Assembly: GCA_011048585.1 (NCBI GenBank)
Contig: DSDS01000155.1
Coordinates: forward strand, 1 to 18,097
DNA length: 18,097 nucleotides
Reading direction: 5' to 3'
Source of the DNA: Desulfurivibrio alkaliphilus
GTDB lineage: Bacteria > Desulfobacterota > Desulfobulbia > Desulfobulbales > Desulfurivibrionaceae
This document shows positions 1-5,945 of the stretch, one piece after another. The translations under genes were made by a program, and so were the position numbers. Every line of letters starts with the position of its first letter. Positions within the stretch are counted from its first letter, which is position 1. Under the pieces are notes generated by a model. That model saw only the letters and a program-made list of their open reading frames with translations. It was not told the origin of the DNA and made no database searches.

Positions 1-1
1 C

Positions 2-2347
2 CCCACCGAAGCCCGCCGCCGCAGCATTCTCTACAAGCAGAAGAGGATCGCCGCTCTGCTGGATCGCTTGGGGGTGGAGGAGGCAATGGTCGAGGAGCGG
101 GAGGAGATTCTTACCGAGATCGCCAACCAGATCAGCCTGCTGCTGGCCACCGATGATATCCGGATGGTCCGTCCCACCGTGGATGATGAGGTGGAGAGCG
201 GTCTCTATTTTGTGCGCAACGCCATCTGGAACACCGTTCCCAGAATCTACCAGGATCTCCGCGCCGCCCTCCAGCGTCATTACGGAGAAGCCCCCGCGAT
301 TTTACCCGCCATCCTCCGTTTCCGTTCCTGGATCGGCAGTGATCGGGACGGCAATCCCTTTGTTACCGCTCAGGTCACCCGCCGAACCTGGTTTTATCAG
401 CGGCGGGTGGTGCTGCGGCTCTACCAGGAGGAGCTGCGGGAGTTGCGCCGGGAGTTGAGCCTTTCCGGCCGTCAGCATCCGCCGGTGTCCCTGCTGCGCT
501 CCATTGAGGAGGATGCCGCCCGCCTGTCCCTGGATGAAAACCGCAGCCGCCGCTATCGCTATGAGCCCTATCGCCTGAAAATCAGCTATATGATGGTCCG
601 TTTGCAGCAACTGCAGCAGCAGGCGGAGGCCCATCAACTCCCCGCTTCCGGTGCAGACGCCTATGACAGCCCGGCCCTGTTGGCGGATCTGCATCTGCTG
701 GCCGACAGCCTTAAGGAGAGCGGTTTCGGGAGGCTGGTAAGTCATGGCCGCCTGGGGCGTTTGCTGATCCAGGTGCGGACTTTCGGCTTTCATCTGGTGG
801 CCCTGGATTTTCGTCAGCACAGCAGGGTACACGAGGAGGGGGTGGCGACCCTGTTGCGGCTGGCGGAGGTAGATGGCGACTACAGCGCCCTGGACGAGAA
901 AAGCCGCCTGGAGTTGCTGGCGGCGGAGCTGGCCAATCCCCGCCCCCTGTTGCCCCGAGGCTGCGAACTGCCGCCCGAGATTCGGGAACTGCTGGAGAGC
1001 TTGTTGCTGGTCGGGGAGTTGCAGCGCCACGATCCGGCGGCCATGGGCAGCTATATCATCAGTATGACCCATGCGGTCAGTGACCTGCTGGAGGTGATGC
1101 TGCTGGCCAAGGAGGCGGGGATCTGGTCGCGGCGGGCGGGCATGGTGGTCAGCAGCCTGGATCTGGTGCCGCTCTTTGAAACCATCGAGGATCTGGGGCT
1201 GGCCGAACAGTTGCTGCGCGGCATGTTTGCCAACCCGGTTTACCGCGCCCACCTGGCGGCCCGCGGCGATTTCCAGGAGGTGATGCTGGGTTATTCGGAC
1301 AGCAACAAGGATGGTGGCTACTGGATGGCCAACTGGGCCTTGCACCAGGCCCAGGAGCGGTTGGGTTCAGTCTGCCGGGAGTACGGCATCGAGTTGCGGC
1401 TGTTCCATGGCCGGGGCGGCTCGGTGGGTCGGGGGGGCGGCCGGACCAATCAGGCGATCATGGCCCTGCCGCCGGTGGTCCATAACGGGCGTATTCGCTT
1501 CACCGAGCAGGGGGAGGTGATCACCTTCCGCTACGCCTTCCCCGAAATCGCCCATCGTCACCTGGAGCAGATCGTCAACGCCATGCTGCGGGCCGGGGCT
1601 GTCGCCGTTGATCGAAAAGCTGGAAACGGCGGCTCGGGTGGTGAGGTGGCTGCCTGGGGGGCGGCGGTGATGGAGCGGCTTGCCAATGCCGGGATGGAGG
1701 CCTATCGCAAACTGGTGCGTGATCCCGACTTCTGGGCCTGGTACACCAGGATCACCCCCATTGAACAGATCAGCCGCCTGCCCATCGCCTCCCGGCCGGT
1801 TTCCCGGAAAGCGGCCGGCGAGGTGGACCTGGACGGCCTGCGGGCCATTCCCTGGGTGTTTGCCTGGACCCAGACTCGCTATATTGTGCCGGGGTGGTAC
1901 GGCACCGGTGCCGCCCTGGCCTTGCAGCTCCAGGAGGAAGGGGGCAGGGAGCGCCTGCGGCGGATGTACGAGGAGTGGCCATTTTTCCAAATGTTGGTGG
2001 ACAACGCCCGTCAGGAGCTGGCGCGGACCCGGCTGGAGATCGCCAAGCACTATGCCGATCTGGCCCCCGGTTCCGGCGCCAAGTTCCACCGCCAGATCAG
2101 TGATGATTTCGCGGCGGCCCGGACCGCCTTGCCGCAGTTGACCGGCGAGCGGGAGCCTTTGGACGCCGAACCGGCTCTGCAGCGCTCCATAGGATTGCGC
2201 AACCCCTATACCGACGCGCTCAACCTGTTGCAGGTGGAATTGTTGGGCCGGTTCCACGCCTCGGGCGGCGAGGAGCGGGAAGCCCTGCGCGACGCCCTCT
2301 TTCTCAGCGTCAACGGCATCGCCGCCGCCATGCAGAGTACCGGCTGA
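2..2347 (+). CDS. ppc: Phosphoenolpyruvate carboxylase, 5'-truncated by window edge
   Basis: Cytoplasmic enzyme that carboxylates PEP with bicarbonate to oxaloacetate, replenishing the TCA cycle. The frame is open from position 2 and begins PTEARRR. This is the continuation of the family's LTAHPTEARRR active-site block, so the catalytic His codon lies across the left edge and about 130 N-terminal residues are missing. The 781 visible residues agree with the usual 880-930 aa total. Recognisable blocks are the GYSDSNKDGG motif, the Gly-rich FHGRGGSVGRGGG loop, FTEQGEVI, LRAIPWVFAWTQTR and the C-terminal NGIAAAMQSTG, which ends like the allosteric tail NGIAAGMRNTG. A TTG at 68 or the ATG at 86 would make plausible-looking starts but lie inside the conserved domain. 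The gene converges on the minus-strand operon. Identification is certain; the true start is unseen. Confidence 0.97.
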   Translation, partial: PTEARRRSILYKQKRIAALLDRLGVEEAMVEEREEILTEIANQISLLLATDDIRMVRPTVDDEVESGLYFVRNAIWNTVPRIYQDLRAALQRHYGEAPAILPAILRFRSWIGSDRDGNPFVTAQVTRRTWFYQRRVVLRLYQEELRELRRELSLSGRQHPPVSLLRSIEEDAARLSLDENRSRRYRYEPYRLKISYMMVRLQQLQQQAEAHQLPASGADAYDSPALLADLHLLADSLKESGFGRLVSHGRLGRLLIQVRTFGFHLVALDFRQHSRVHEEGVATLLRLAEVDGDYSALDEKSRLELLAAELANPRPLLPRGCELPPEIRELLESLLLVGELQRHDPAAMGSYIISMTHAVSDLLEVMLLAKEAGIWSRRAGMVVSSLDLVPLFETIEDLGLAEQLLRGMFANPVYRAHLAARGDFQEVMLGYSDSNKDGGYWMANWALHQAQERLGSVCREYGIELRLFHGRGGSVGRGGGRTNQAIMALPPVVHNGRIRFTEQGEVITFRYAFPEIAHRHLEQIVNAMLRAGAVAVDRKAGNGGSGGEVAAWGAAVMERLANAGMEAYRKLVRDPDFWAWYTRITPIEQISRLPIASRPVSRKAAGEVDLDGLRAIPWVFAWTQTRYIVPGWYGTGAALALQLQEEGGRERLRRMYEEWPFFQMLVDNARQELARTRLEIAKHYADLAPGSGAKFHRQISDDFAAARTALPQLTGEREPLDAEPALQRSIGLRNPYTDALNLLQVELLGRFHASGGEEREALRDALFLSVNGIAAAMQSTG

Positions 2348-2375
2348 AGGCGGGCGGCGGCACCTCGTCCGCCTT
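2347..2375. terminator. Weak stem-loop between convergent ppc and yqaA-like genes
   Basis: AAGGCGG (2347-2353) pairs with CCGCCTT (2369-2375) in the 34-bp gap between the two convergent stop codons. The T-tract downstream on the plus strand is poor, so it may act only as a weak bidirectional terminator or an RNA 3'-end structure. Confidence 0.3.
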
Positions 2376-2381
2376 CCGGGT

Positions 2382-2993
2382 TTACAAAGCCTTGAAGGCG
2401 ATGAAACCACCGATCAGCAGCACCAGGAAGATTATGGTCAGCAGGTTGAAGTAGCGTTCGATGAAGGTGCGAATGGGGGGGCCGAAGTAGTAGATAAAGG
2501 TCGCCACCAGGAAGAACCGCGCTCCGCGGGAGATCAAGGAGGCCAGACAGAAGGTGGCGAAATTGATTTCGAAGGCCCCGGCGGTCAGGGTGAAGAGCTT
2601 GTAGGGCAGGGGAGTGAAACCGGCGGCCCCCACCGCCCAGCCGTCGTACTGCTGGTAGAGGCTCTGCACCGCCGCGTATTGATCGACCAGCCCGTACCAG
2701 GCCAGGATCTGGTGGCCGATCAGGTCCATGAAGAAGTAACCCATCCCGTAGCCCAGGATACCCCCCAGGACTGAACCCGCTGTGCAGGTCAGGGCAAAGC
2801 GGAAGGCGCGGGCGGGGATGGCGATGGCCAGGGCCATCAAAAAGAGGTCGGGGGGTATCGGGAAAAACGAGGATTCCGCCACCGCCACCCCGAACAACAC
2901 CCAAACCCCGCCCGGCCGGGCCATCCAGCTCAGGCAGCGGTCATAGGCTCGGCGCAGCAGGCCCGGGCTCTTGCCGTCAGCGGAAGTACTCAT
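2382..2993 (-). CDS. YqaA-family VTT-domain (SNARE-associated/DedA-like) inner-membrane protein
   Basis: A 203-aa polytopic membrane protein of the VTT/DedA superfamily (YqaA branch). Relatives are implicated in lipid scrambling or membrane homeostasis, but no precise substrate can be read from the sequence. After a short cytoplasmic N-terminus there are hydrophobic segments near residues 28-55, 60-90 and 135-165 and at the C-terminus (about 180-200). The diagnostic re-entrant motifs are present: an ESSFFPIPPD stretch around residue 40 and the GFTPLPYKLFTLTAGAF loop in the middle. The start ATG overlaps the pcm stop (ATGA at 2993-2990), indicating translational coupling with pcm and the upstream lipoprotein gene. 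It is the last gene of this minus-strand operon. Family assignment is confident; function is not. Confidence 0.85.
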   Translation of the reverse strand: MSTSADGKSPGLLRRAYDRCLSWMARPGGVWVLFGVAVAESSFFPIPPDLFLMALAIAIPARAFRFALTCTAGSVLGGILGYGMGYFFMDLIGHQILAWYGLVDQYAAVQSLYQQYDGWAVGAAGFTPLPYKLFTLTAGAFEINFATFCLASLISRGARFFLVATFIYYFGPPIRTFIERYFNLLTIIFLVLLIGGFIAFKAL

Positions 2994-3640
2994 TCCGCCT
3001 TCCAGCCGTGGGCGCCCACCAACTTGACGAAACGGACCCTTTCCTCGATGTGGCTGGTGATCTCACCCTCCTGTTTGCGCAGGACGGTCAAGGCCTGGAG
3101 GTCACGATCGCCCACCGGGATCACCAGCACCCCGGGGTCGGCCAGCTGCTCCACCAGGGGCGAGGGGATGCTGGGCCCGCCGGCGGTAACGATGATCTTG
3201 TCGAAGGGGGCGCGCTCCGCCCAGCCTTCGGTGCCGTCGTCAGCCTTGCTGAGAATATTGAAAAGTTGCAGCCGGTCGAAGGTCCGCCGGGCTCGGGCCA
3301 GCAGAGGTTTGATCCGCTCCACCGTATAAACCTGACGGCAGATGGCGGCCAGGACCGCCGCCTGGTAGCCGCAGCCGGTGCCGATCTCCAGCACCCGGTC
3401 CTCCTTGTTCAGCTCCAGTAGCTGGGTCATCAGGGCAACGATATAGGGTTGGGAGATGGTTTGCCCTTCGCCGATGGGCAGCGGGAAATCCCCGTAGGCC
3501 TGGGGACGCAACGCCTCTTCCACAAAGAGGTGACGGGGTACGGCGGCCATGGCCGCCAGCACGGCGGGGTCATGGATCCCGCGGGGCAGGAGTTGCTCCT
3601 CGACCAGGCGCGCCCGGAGTTTTTCGTAGCCGTCTCTCAT
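2990..3640 (-). CDS. pcm: Protein-L-isoaspartate O-methyltransferase
   Basis: SAM-dependent enzyme that methylates L-isoaspartyl residues in damaged proteins, starting their repair. The product is 216 aa, typical of the family. Visible blocks are FPLPIGEGQTISQPYIVALM (the substrate/active-site region) and VLEIGTGCGYQAAVLA, the glycine-rich SAM motif I. The latter has Cys where many homologues have Ser. FDKIIVTAGG and the PVG(D) strand follow. I chose the ATG at 3640 because it overlaps the TGA of the upstream lipoprotein gene (ATGA), matching the same coupling at its 3' end. An in-frame GTG at 3652 would add four residues but has no better ribosome site. It is the middle gene of a three-gene operon. 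Confidence 0.93.
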   Translation of the reverse strand: MRDGYEKLRARLVEEQLLPRGIHDPAVLAAMAAVPRHLFVEEALRPQAYGDFPLPIGEGQTISQPYIVALMTQLLELNKEDRVLEIGTGCGYQAAVLAAICRQVYTVERIKPLLARARRTFDRLQLFNILSKADDGTEGWAERAPFDKIIVTAGGPSIPSPLVEQLADPGVLVIPVGDRDLQALTVLRKQEGEITSHIEERVRFVKLVGAHGWKAE

Positions 3641-4002
3641 TGATCGGACCACGGCTGCTCGTTGTAGGCCCTGAACTCTTCCCTGGTCAGGGCCCGGTAG
3701 GCGGCTTCAATCAGGCGGCCGTTACGAAAGGTGGCCCGGGCCAGGTGAAACTCTTCTCGCCCCAGCAGGCTCCGATGGGCTTCCAGATAGAGCCACTCCT
3801 CCCCACCTCCCGGGGTCGGGCGGCGAATATCCGGAAGGCCCATAATCGCCATGACCTCCGGTTCGCTGTTCCCCGGACTCAGTATCCCCACGTCGAACGA
3901 GAGGTGCCTGACCGGGTGTTGCCGGGAAGCACAGGCTGATAACGAGACCAGCAGCAGGAAAATCAGGCCCGCGGCCAGGGCTCGACAGATTATTTTTTGC
4001 AT
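3637..4002 (-). CDS. Small BamE/SmpA-OmlA-like outer-membrane lipoprotein
   Basis: A 121-aa predicted lipoprotein. Residues 1-23 form a positively charged, then strongly hydrophobic signal ending in the lipobox LSAC, with lipidated Cys at about residue 24. The mature part (about 40-110) resembles the BamE/SmpA-OmlA fold: a 'G.SEPEVMAIMGLPD' segment is followed by 'GGEEWLYLE' and a later 'ATFRNGRLIEA' strand, the usual G-x-(S/T)-x-x-x-V...lG.P...W.Y pattern. Such domains act as accessory parts of beta-barrel assembly or as generic envelope adaptors. It is too divergent and short to call bamE itself. A GGAGC ribosome site (4011-4007) precedes the ATG. The gene leads the operon with pcm and the yqaA-like gene. 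Confidence 0.72.
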   Translation of the reverse strand: MQKIICRALAAGLIFLLLVSLSACASRQHPVRHLSFDVGILSPGNSEPEVMAIMGLPDIRRPTPGGGEEWLYLEAHRSLLGREEFHLARATFRNGRLIEAAYRALTREEFRAYNEQPWSDQ

Positions 4003-4056
4003 GGTTGCTCCTTGGTTCTGGCCTTGTTTTTGGTGCCGGCCGGGGCTAACGCTGGC

Positions 4057-4085
4057 AAAATAGCCGGAGCGCCCGCCTTTTGCAA
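4057..4085 (-). promoter_or_regulatory. Predicted sigma70-type promoter for lipoprotein-pcm-yqaA operon
   Basis: On the minus strand TTGCAA (4085-4080) is followed after exactly 17 bp by TATTTT (4062-4057). The expected start lies near 4050, giving a leader of about 48 nt before the lipoprotein ATG at 4002. Confidence 0.45.
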
Positions 4086-4145
4086 CCGTGGAAAGCGGAA
4101 GCCGCCACCCCGCCGCCGGAGAGGAGCCTTAGGTTAGTGAATTTC

Positions 4146-4175
4146 TTGACCGAGCGTCGGGTTTTGGGCTAAGCT
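4146..4175 (+). promoter_or_regulatory. Possible weak promoter upstream of the repeat and zinc-ribbon gene
   Basis: TTGACC (4146-4151) followed after 18 bp by TAAGCT (4170-4175). The -35 is good and the -10 is poor. If used, the transcript would run through the 108-bp hairpin before reaching the gene at 4403. Nothing better is visible on the plus strand between 4086 and 4402, and no gene is recognisable in this 400-bp gap. Confidence 0.2.
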
Positions 4176-4236
4176 GTCACGGTTACATTTTTTGTATCCG
4201 TTCACCATGGTCAACAACTTGTCGATTTAACGGGCT

Positions 4237-4344
4237 GTAATCGTTCAGCAGTGCCGCAGGTTCGGGCAAGCGGCCAAGCCCCGCGTACCCCGTGTACGCA
4301 AGCCTGGCTGATCGCCCGAAGATGCGGTGCTGCTGAACGATTAC
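4237..4344 (+). repeat. 108-bp imperfect-palindrome repeat element, copy 1
   Basis: The unit starts GTAATCGTTCAGCAG and ends CTGCTGAACGATTAC. It can fold into one long hairpin. The arms (4237-4282 and 4300-4344) pair through blocks of 15, 5, 7 and 4 bp separated by short mismatches. An apical stem of GCGTAC/GTACGC (4283-4288/4294-4299) closes a CCCGT loop. A second copy lies inverted at 17981-18088 and differs at only two positions (4280 and 4299). Identity extends nine further bases to the left (TAACGGGCT, 4228-4236), so the real element may be at least 117 bp and is asymmetric. No ORF is present. It resembles a non-autonomous mobile or palindromic repeat family, but the lack of a GTAG foot argues against classical REP. 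Confidence 0.9.
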
Positions 4345-4402
4345 CATTTTTTTGTCGGCCCCGCCCCGCGTGGCATAAAAAAAGCAGTGAGGGGGTTCCT
4401 CG

Positions 4403-5509
4403 ATGCGTTGTCCCAAATGTGGTTACATCTCCTTTGACAGCGAAGAAAGCTGCGATAAATGTGGCCGCGCCCTGGCTGAAGTCGCCGCCGCTCTGGGGGG
4501 GCCGGTTTTCCGCGCGACCTCGCCGGCGTTTTTGGCGGCGGTTCTGCGGCCGGTCGCGGCGGCCGAGGATGATGCCGGGGAGCTGTTTGCCCCCCAGGAA
4601 GCTGGCGAGAGCGACGAGTTTGAGCTGGGCGGCGAGGTTGCCGAGGGGCTTGAGCTGGGTCCCGAAGATGCCGGCGGCGGTTTGGCGTTGGCGGCGGATC
4701 TGGACGGCGATGAATTCGACCTGGATGAGTTGGGGGCCGAGTCCCCTGGGCTGGAGCCTTCCCCCCTCGCCGGCCTTGCCGGTGAAGAATCTGATCTGGA
4801 GACGGAGGCCACGGCCGGGGCCGAACTTGACTTGGGGGGGCTGCCCGCCGGTGATGAAGATTTCTCTCTGGAGTCAGCCGGACTGGAGCTTGATTTGACG
4901 GAGACGCCGGGTGGCGCTCAGCTTGAGCCGGGGGCAGAGGCGGGCGGCGACGAGTTTGATCTGGGCGGAGGGGCCGCCGCTGAGGAGGGCGGAGGCCTCT
5001 TTGAGGCCGCGGAGCTCCCCGGGGATGAACTGGACCTGGGCGCGGTTGCCGCACCCGATGAACAGGAACCCGCTTCGGCCACCGGTGCCGAACCCCCTGC
5101 CGATGAGCTGGAGTTGACCTTGGAGCCCCCTGCGGCTGATGAGTTGGAACTCTCCCTGGAGCCGGCCGCTGATGAGCTGGAGTTTTCCCTGGAGCCGGCC
5201 GCTGATGAGCTGGAGTTTTCCCTGGAGCCCGTGGGCGACGAGTTGGAACCGGCGGGCGAATCGGCCCCGGAAGATGATGCGGACGGACTCACCGATTTGA
5301 TGGATCTGGTTTATGGCGACCGGCAGGAGCGGCCCGCCGGCGGCGAAGTTGAAGATATTGTCGGGCTGTTTGACCAGCCCGCTCCCGCAGCGCCACCCCC
5401 GCCTCCGGGCCCTGATTCGGAGATCCCCGCCTCGGGCCTCAAATTGGAGAGTGATGACGGAGAGCTTGATCTGGGGCTCAGTCTTGAGGATGACGAGGAG
5501 CTGAAATAG
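4403..5509 (+). CDS. Zinc-ribbon protein with long acidic (D/E)-L repeat region, function unknown
   Basis: A 368-aa protein I cannot assign to a named function. Residues 3-20 form a zinc ribbon, C3-PK-C6...C17-DK-C20 (CxxC-x10-CxxC), in an MRCPKCGY context common to small deltaproteobacterial zinc-finger proteins. A short hydrophobic Ala-rich stretch follows at about 25-52. The rest is extremely acidic and low in complexity, with many 'GDEFDLGG' and 'ADELELSLEP' variants and four exact 11-residue tandem units at 233-276. A Pro-rich patch lies near 330-338 and the tail is acidic, ending DDEELK. It is likely intrinsically disordered and may act as a multivalent docking surface (inference). A GAGGGGG ribosome site lies 7 nt before the ATG. 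The gene stands alone between the 108-bp repeat and tRNA-Phe. The reading frame is supported by the CxxC pairs and by repeat units in multiples of three. Confidence 0.85.
   Translation: MRCPKCGYISFDSEESCDKCGRALAEVAAALGGPVFRATSPAFLAAVLRPVAAAEDDAGELFAPQEAGESDEFELGGEVAEGLELGPEDAGGGLALAADLDGDEFDLDELGAESPGLEPSPLAGLAGEESDLETEATAGAELDLGGLPAGDEDFSLESAGLELDLTETPGGAQLEPGAEAGGDEFDLGGGAAAEEGGGLFEAAELPGDELDLGAVAAPDEQEPASATGAEPPADELELTLEPPAADELELSLEPAADELEFSLEPAADELEFSLEPVGDELEPAGESAPEDDADGLTDLMDLVYGDRQERPAGGEVEDIVGLFDQPAPAAPPPPPGPDSEIPASGLKLESDDGELDLGLSLEDDEELK
5099..5230 (+). repeat. Four tandem 33-bp units inside the acidic-repeat gene
   Basis: Units 5099-5131, 5132-5164, 5165-5197 and 5198-5230 each encode 11 residues of the form (A/P)ADELE(L/F)(S/T)LEP or a close variant. 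The last two are identical except for their final base. The first two have diverged at synonymous and a few nonsynonymous sites. This indicates recent in-frame duplication and probable length variability between strains. Confidence 0.9.
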
Positions 5510-5574
5510 CCCTCACTCCCCATGGTTAGGGCCATCGCTGAGGGAGGAGCGCCGGTGGGGGCTCGTAAAACTTC

Positions 5575-5603
5575 TTGACATTGCGGTCTCTTTTCAATAA
5601 ATA
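5575..5603 (+). promoter_or_regulatory. Predicted promoter of tRNA-Phe
   Basis: A perfect TTGACA (5575-5580) is followed after 17 bp by TAAATA (5598-5603). The tRNA begins 22 bp further on, the usual distance for a tRNA 5' leader. Confidence 0.65.
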
Positions 5604-5625
5604 GCGCATTCACTTTCAGCAAGTC

Positions 5626-5701
5626 GCCGGGATAGCTCAGTCGGTAGAGCATCGGACTGAAAATCCGAGTGTCCCTGGTTCGAATCCTGGTCCCGGCACC
5701 A
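5626..5701 (+). tRNA. tRNA-Phe (anticodon GAA)
   Basis: A 76-nt cloverleaf. The acceptor arm GCCGGGA/TCCCGGC, D arm GCTC/GAGC, anticodon arm TCGGA/TCCGA with loop CTGAAAA, and T arm CCTGG/CCTGG with loop TTCGAAT all pair perfectly. The anticodon GAA is at 5659-5661. The CCA end is encoded (5699-5701). It has its own promoter upstream and a terminator immediately downstream, so it is probably a single-gene unit. Confidence 0.98.
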
Positions 5702-5708
5702 GTCAGTC

Positions 5709-5747
5709 AAGGTCCGTTTCGCCCCCTCGGGCGGGACGGACCTTTTT
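5709..5747 (+). terminator. Rho-independent terminator of tRNA-Phe
   Basis: AAGGTCCGT (5709-5717) pairs with ACGGACCTT (5736-5744), with an inner CGCCC/GGGCG stem, followed by T5 (5743-5747). Confidence 0.85.
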
Positions 5748-5797
5748 AGCTTCAGCCGCTAACAAGTCGGCTTTCCTCCCCTTTTTACCTTTTACAC

Positions 5798-5826
5798 TTG
5801 ACAACTCCCTCGGCCGACGGTAAAAG
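5798..5826 (+). promoter_or_regulatory. Predicted promoter of fusA
   Basis: A perfect TTGACA (5798-5803) is followed after 17 bp by TAAAAG (5821-5826), four of six consensus bases. The expected start near 5833 gives a leader of about 113 nt to the fusA ATG. Confidence 0.5.
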
Positions 5827-5855
5827 TCCCTGTTTCGTCAACAAGGATGTGCTTG

Positions 5856-5885
5856 GCGGCTCCGAATTGCGGGGCCGCTTTTTTT
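5856..5885 (+). terminator. Intrinsic-terminator-like hairpin in the fusA leader (possible attenuator)
   Basis: GCGGCTCCG (5856-5864) pairs over all nine positions, one of them a G-U, with CGGGGCCGC (5870-5878). The loop is AATTG, and the stem runs directly into T7 (5879-5885). It lies between the predicted fusA promoter and the fusA start. It is therefore not needed to end the tRNA transcript, which has its own terminator at 5709-5747. Confidence 0.6.
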
Positions 5886-5945
5886 CCGGCTGACAAGCAT
5901 AAATCGCAAGAACAACGGACAACGGAATCAAACGAGGAAAGCACC

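Noticed and set aside
302..2410. Two 347-codon minus-strand frames opposite ppc
   Set aside because: They lie antisense to an unmistakable PEP carboxylase, have low-complexity composition and no motifs.
4228..4344. Integron attC site
   Set aside because: Long bulged hairpin and an RYYYAAC-like ATTTAAC at the left suggested it. However, no matching GTTRRRY box occurs at the other end, no integrase or cassette array is present, and the palindrome ends in GTAATCG/CGATTAC.
4237..4344. CRISPR or classical REP/BIME element
   Set aside because: Only two copies 13.6 kb apart with no spacer array. The hairpin foot lacks the GTAG signature of REP sequences.
5510..5544. Terminator after the acidic zinc-ribbon gene
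   Set aside because: CCCTCA/TGAGGG with an inner ATGG/CCAT can pair, but no T-tract follows and the stem is interrupted. At best it is an RNA 3' structure.
5847..5945. N-terminal extension of EF-G from the upstream in-frame ATG
   Set aside because: The added residues are unlike EF-G, have no properly spaced ribosome site and are encoded across the terminator-like hairpin.
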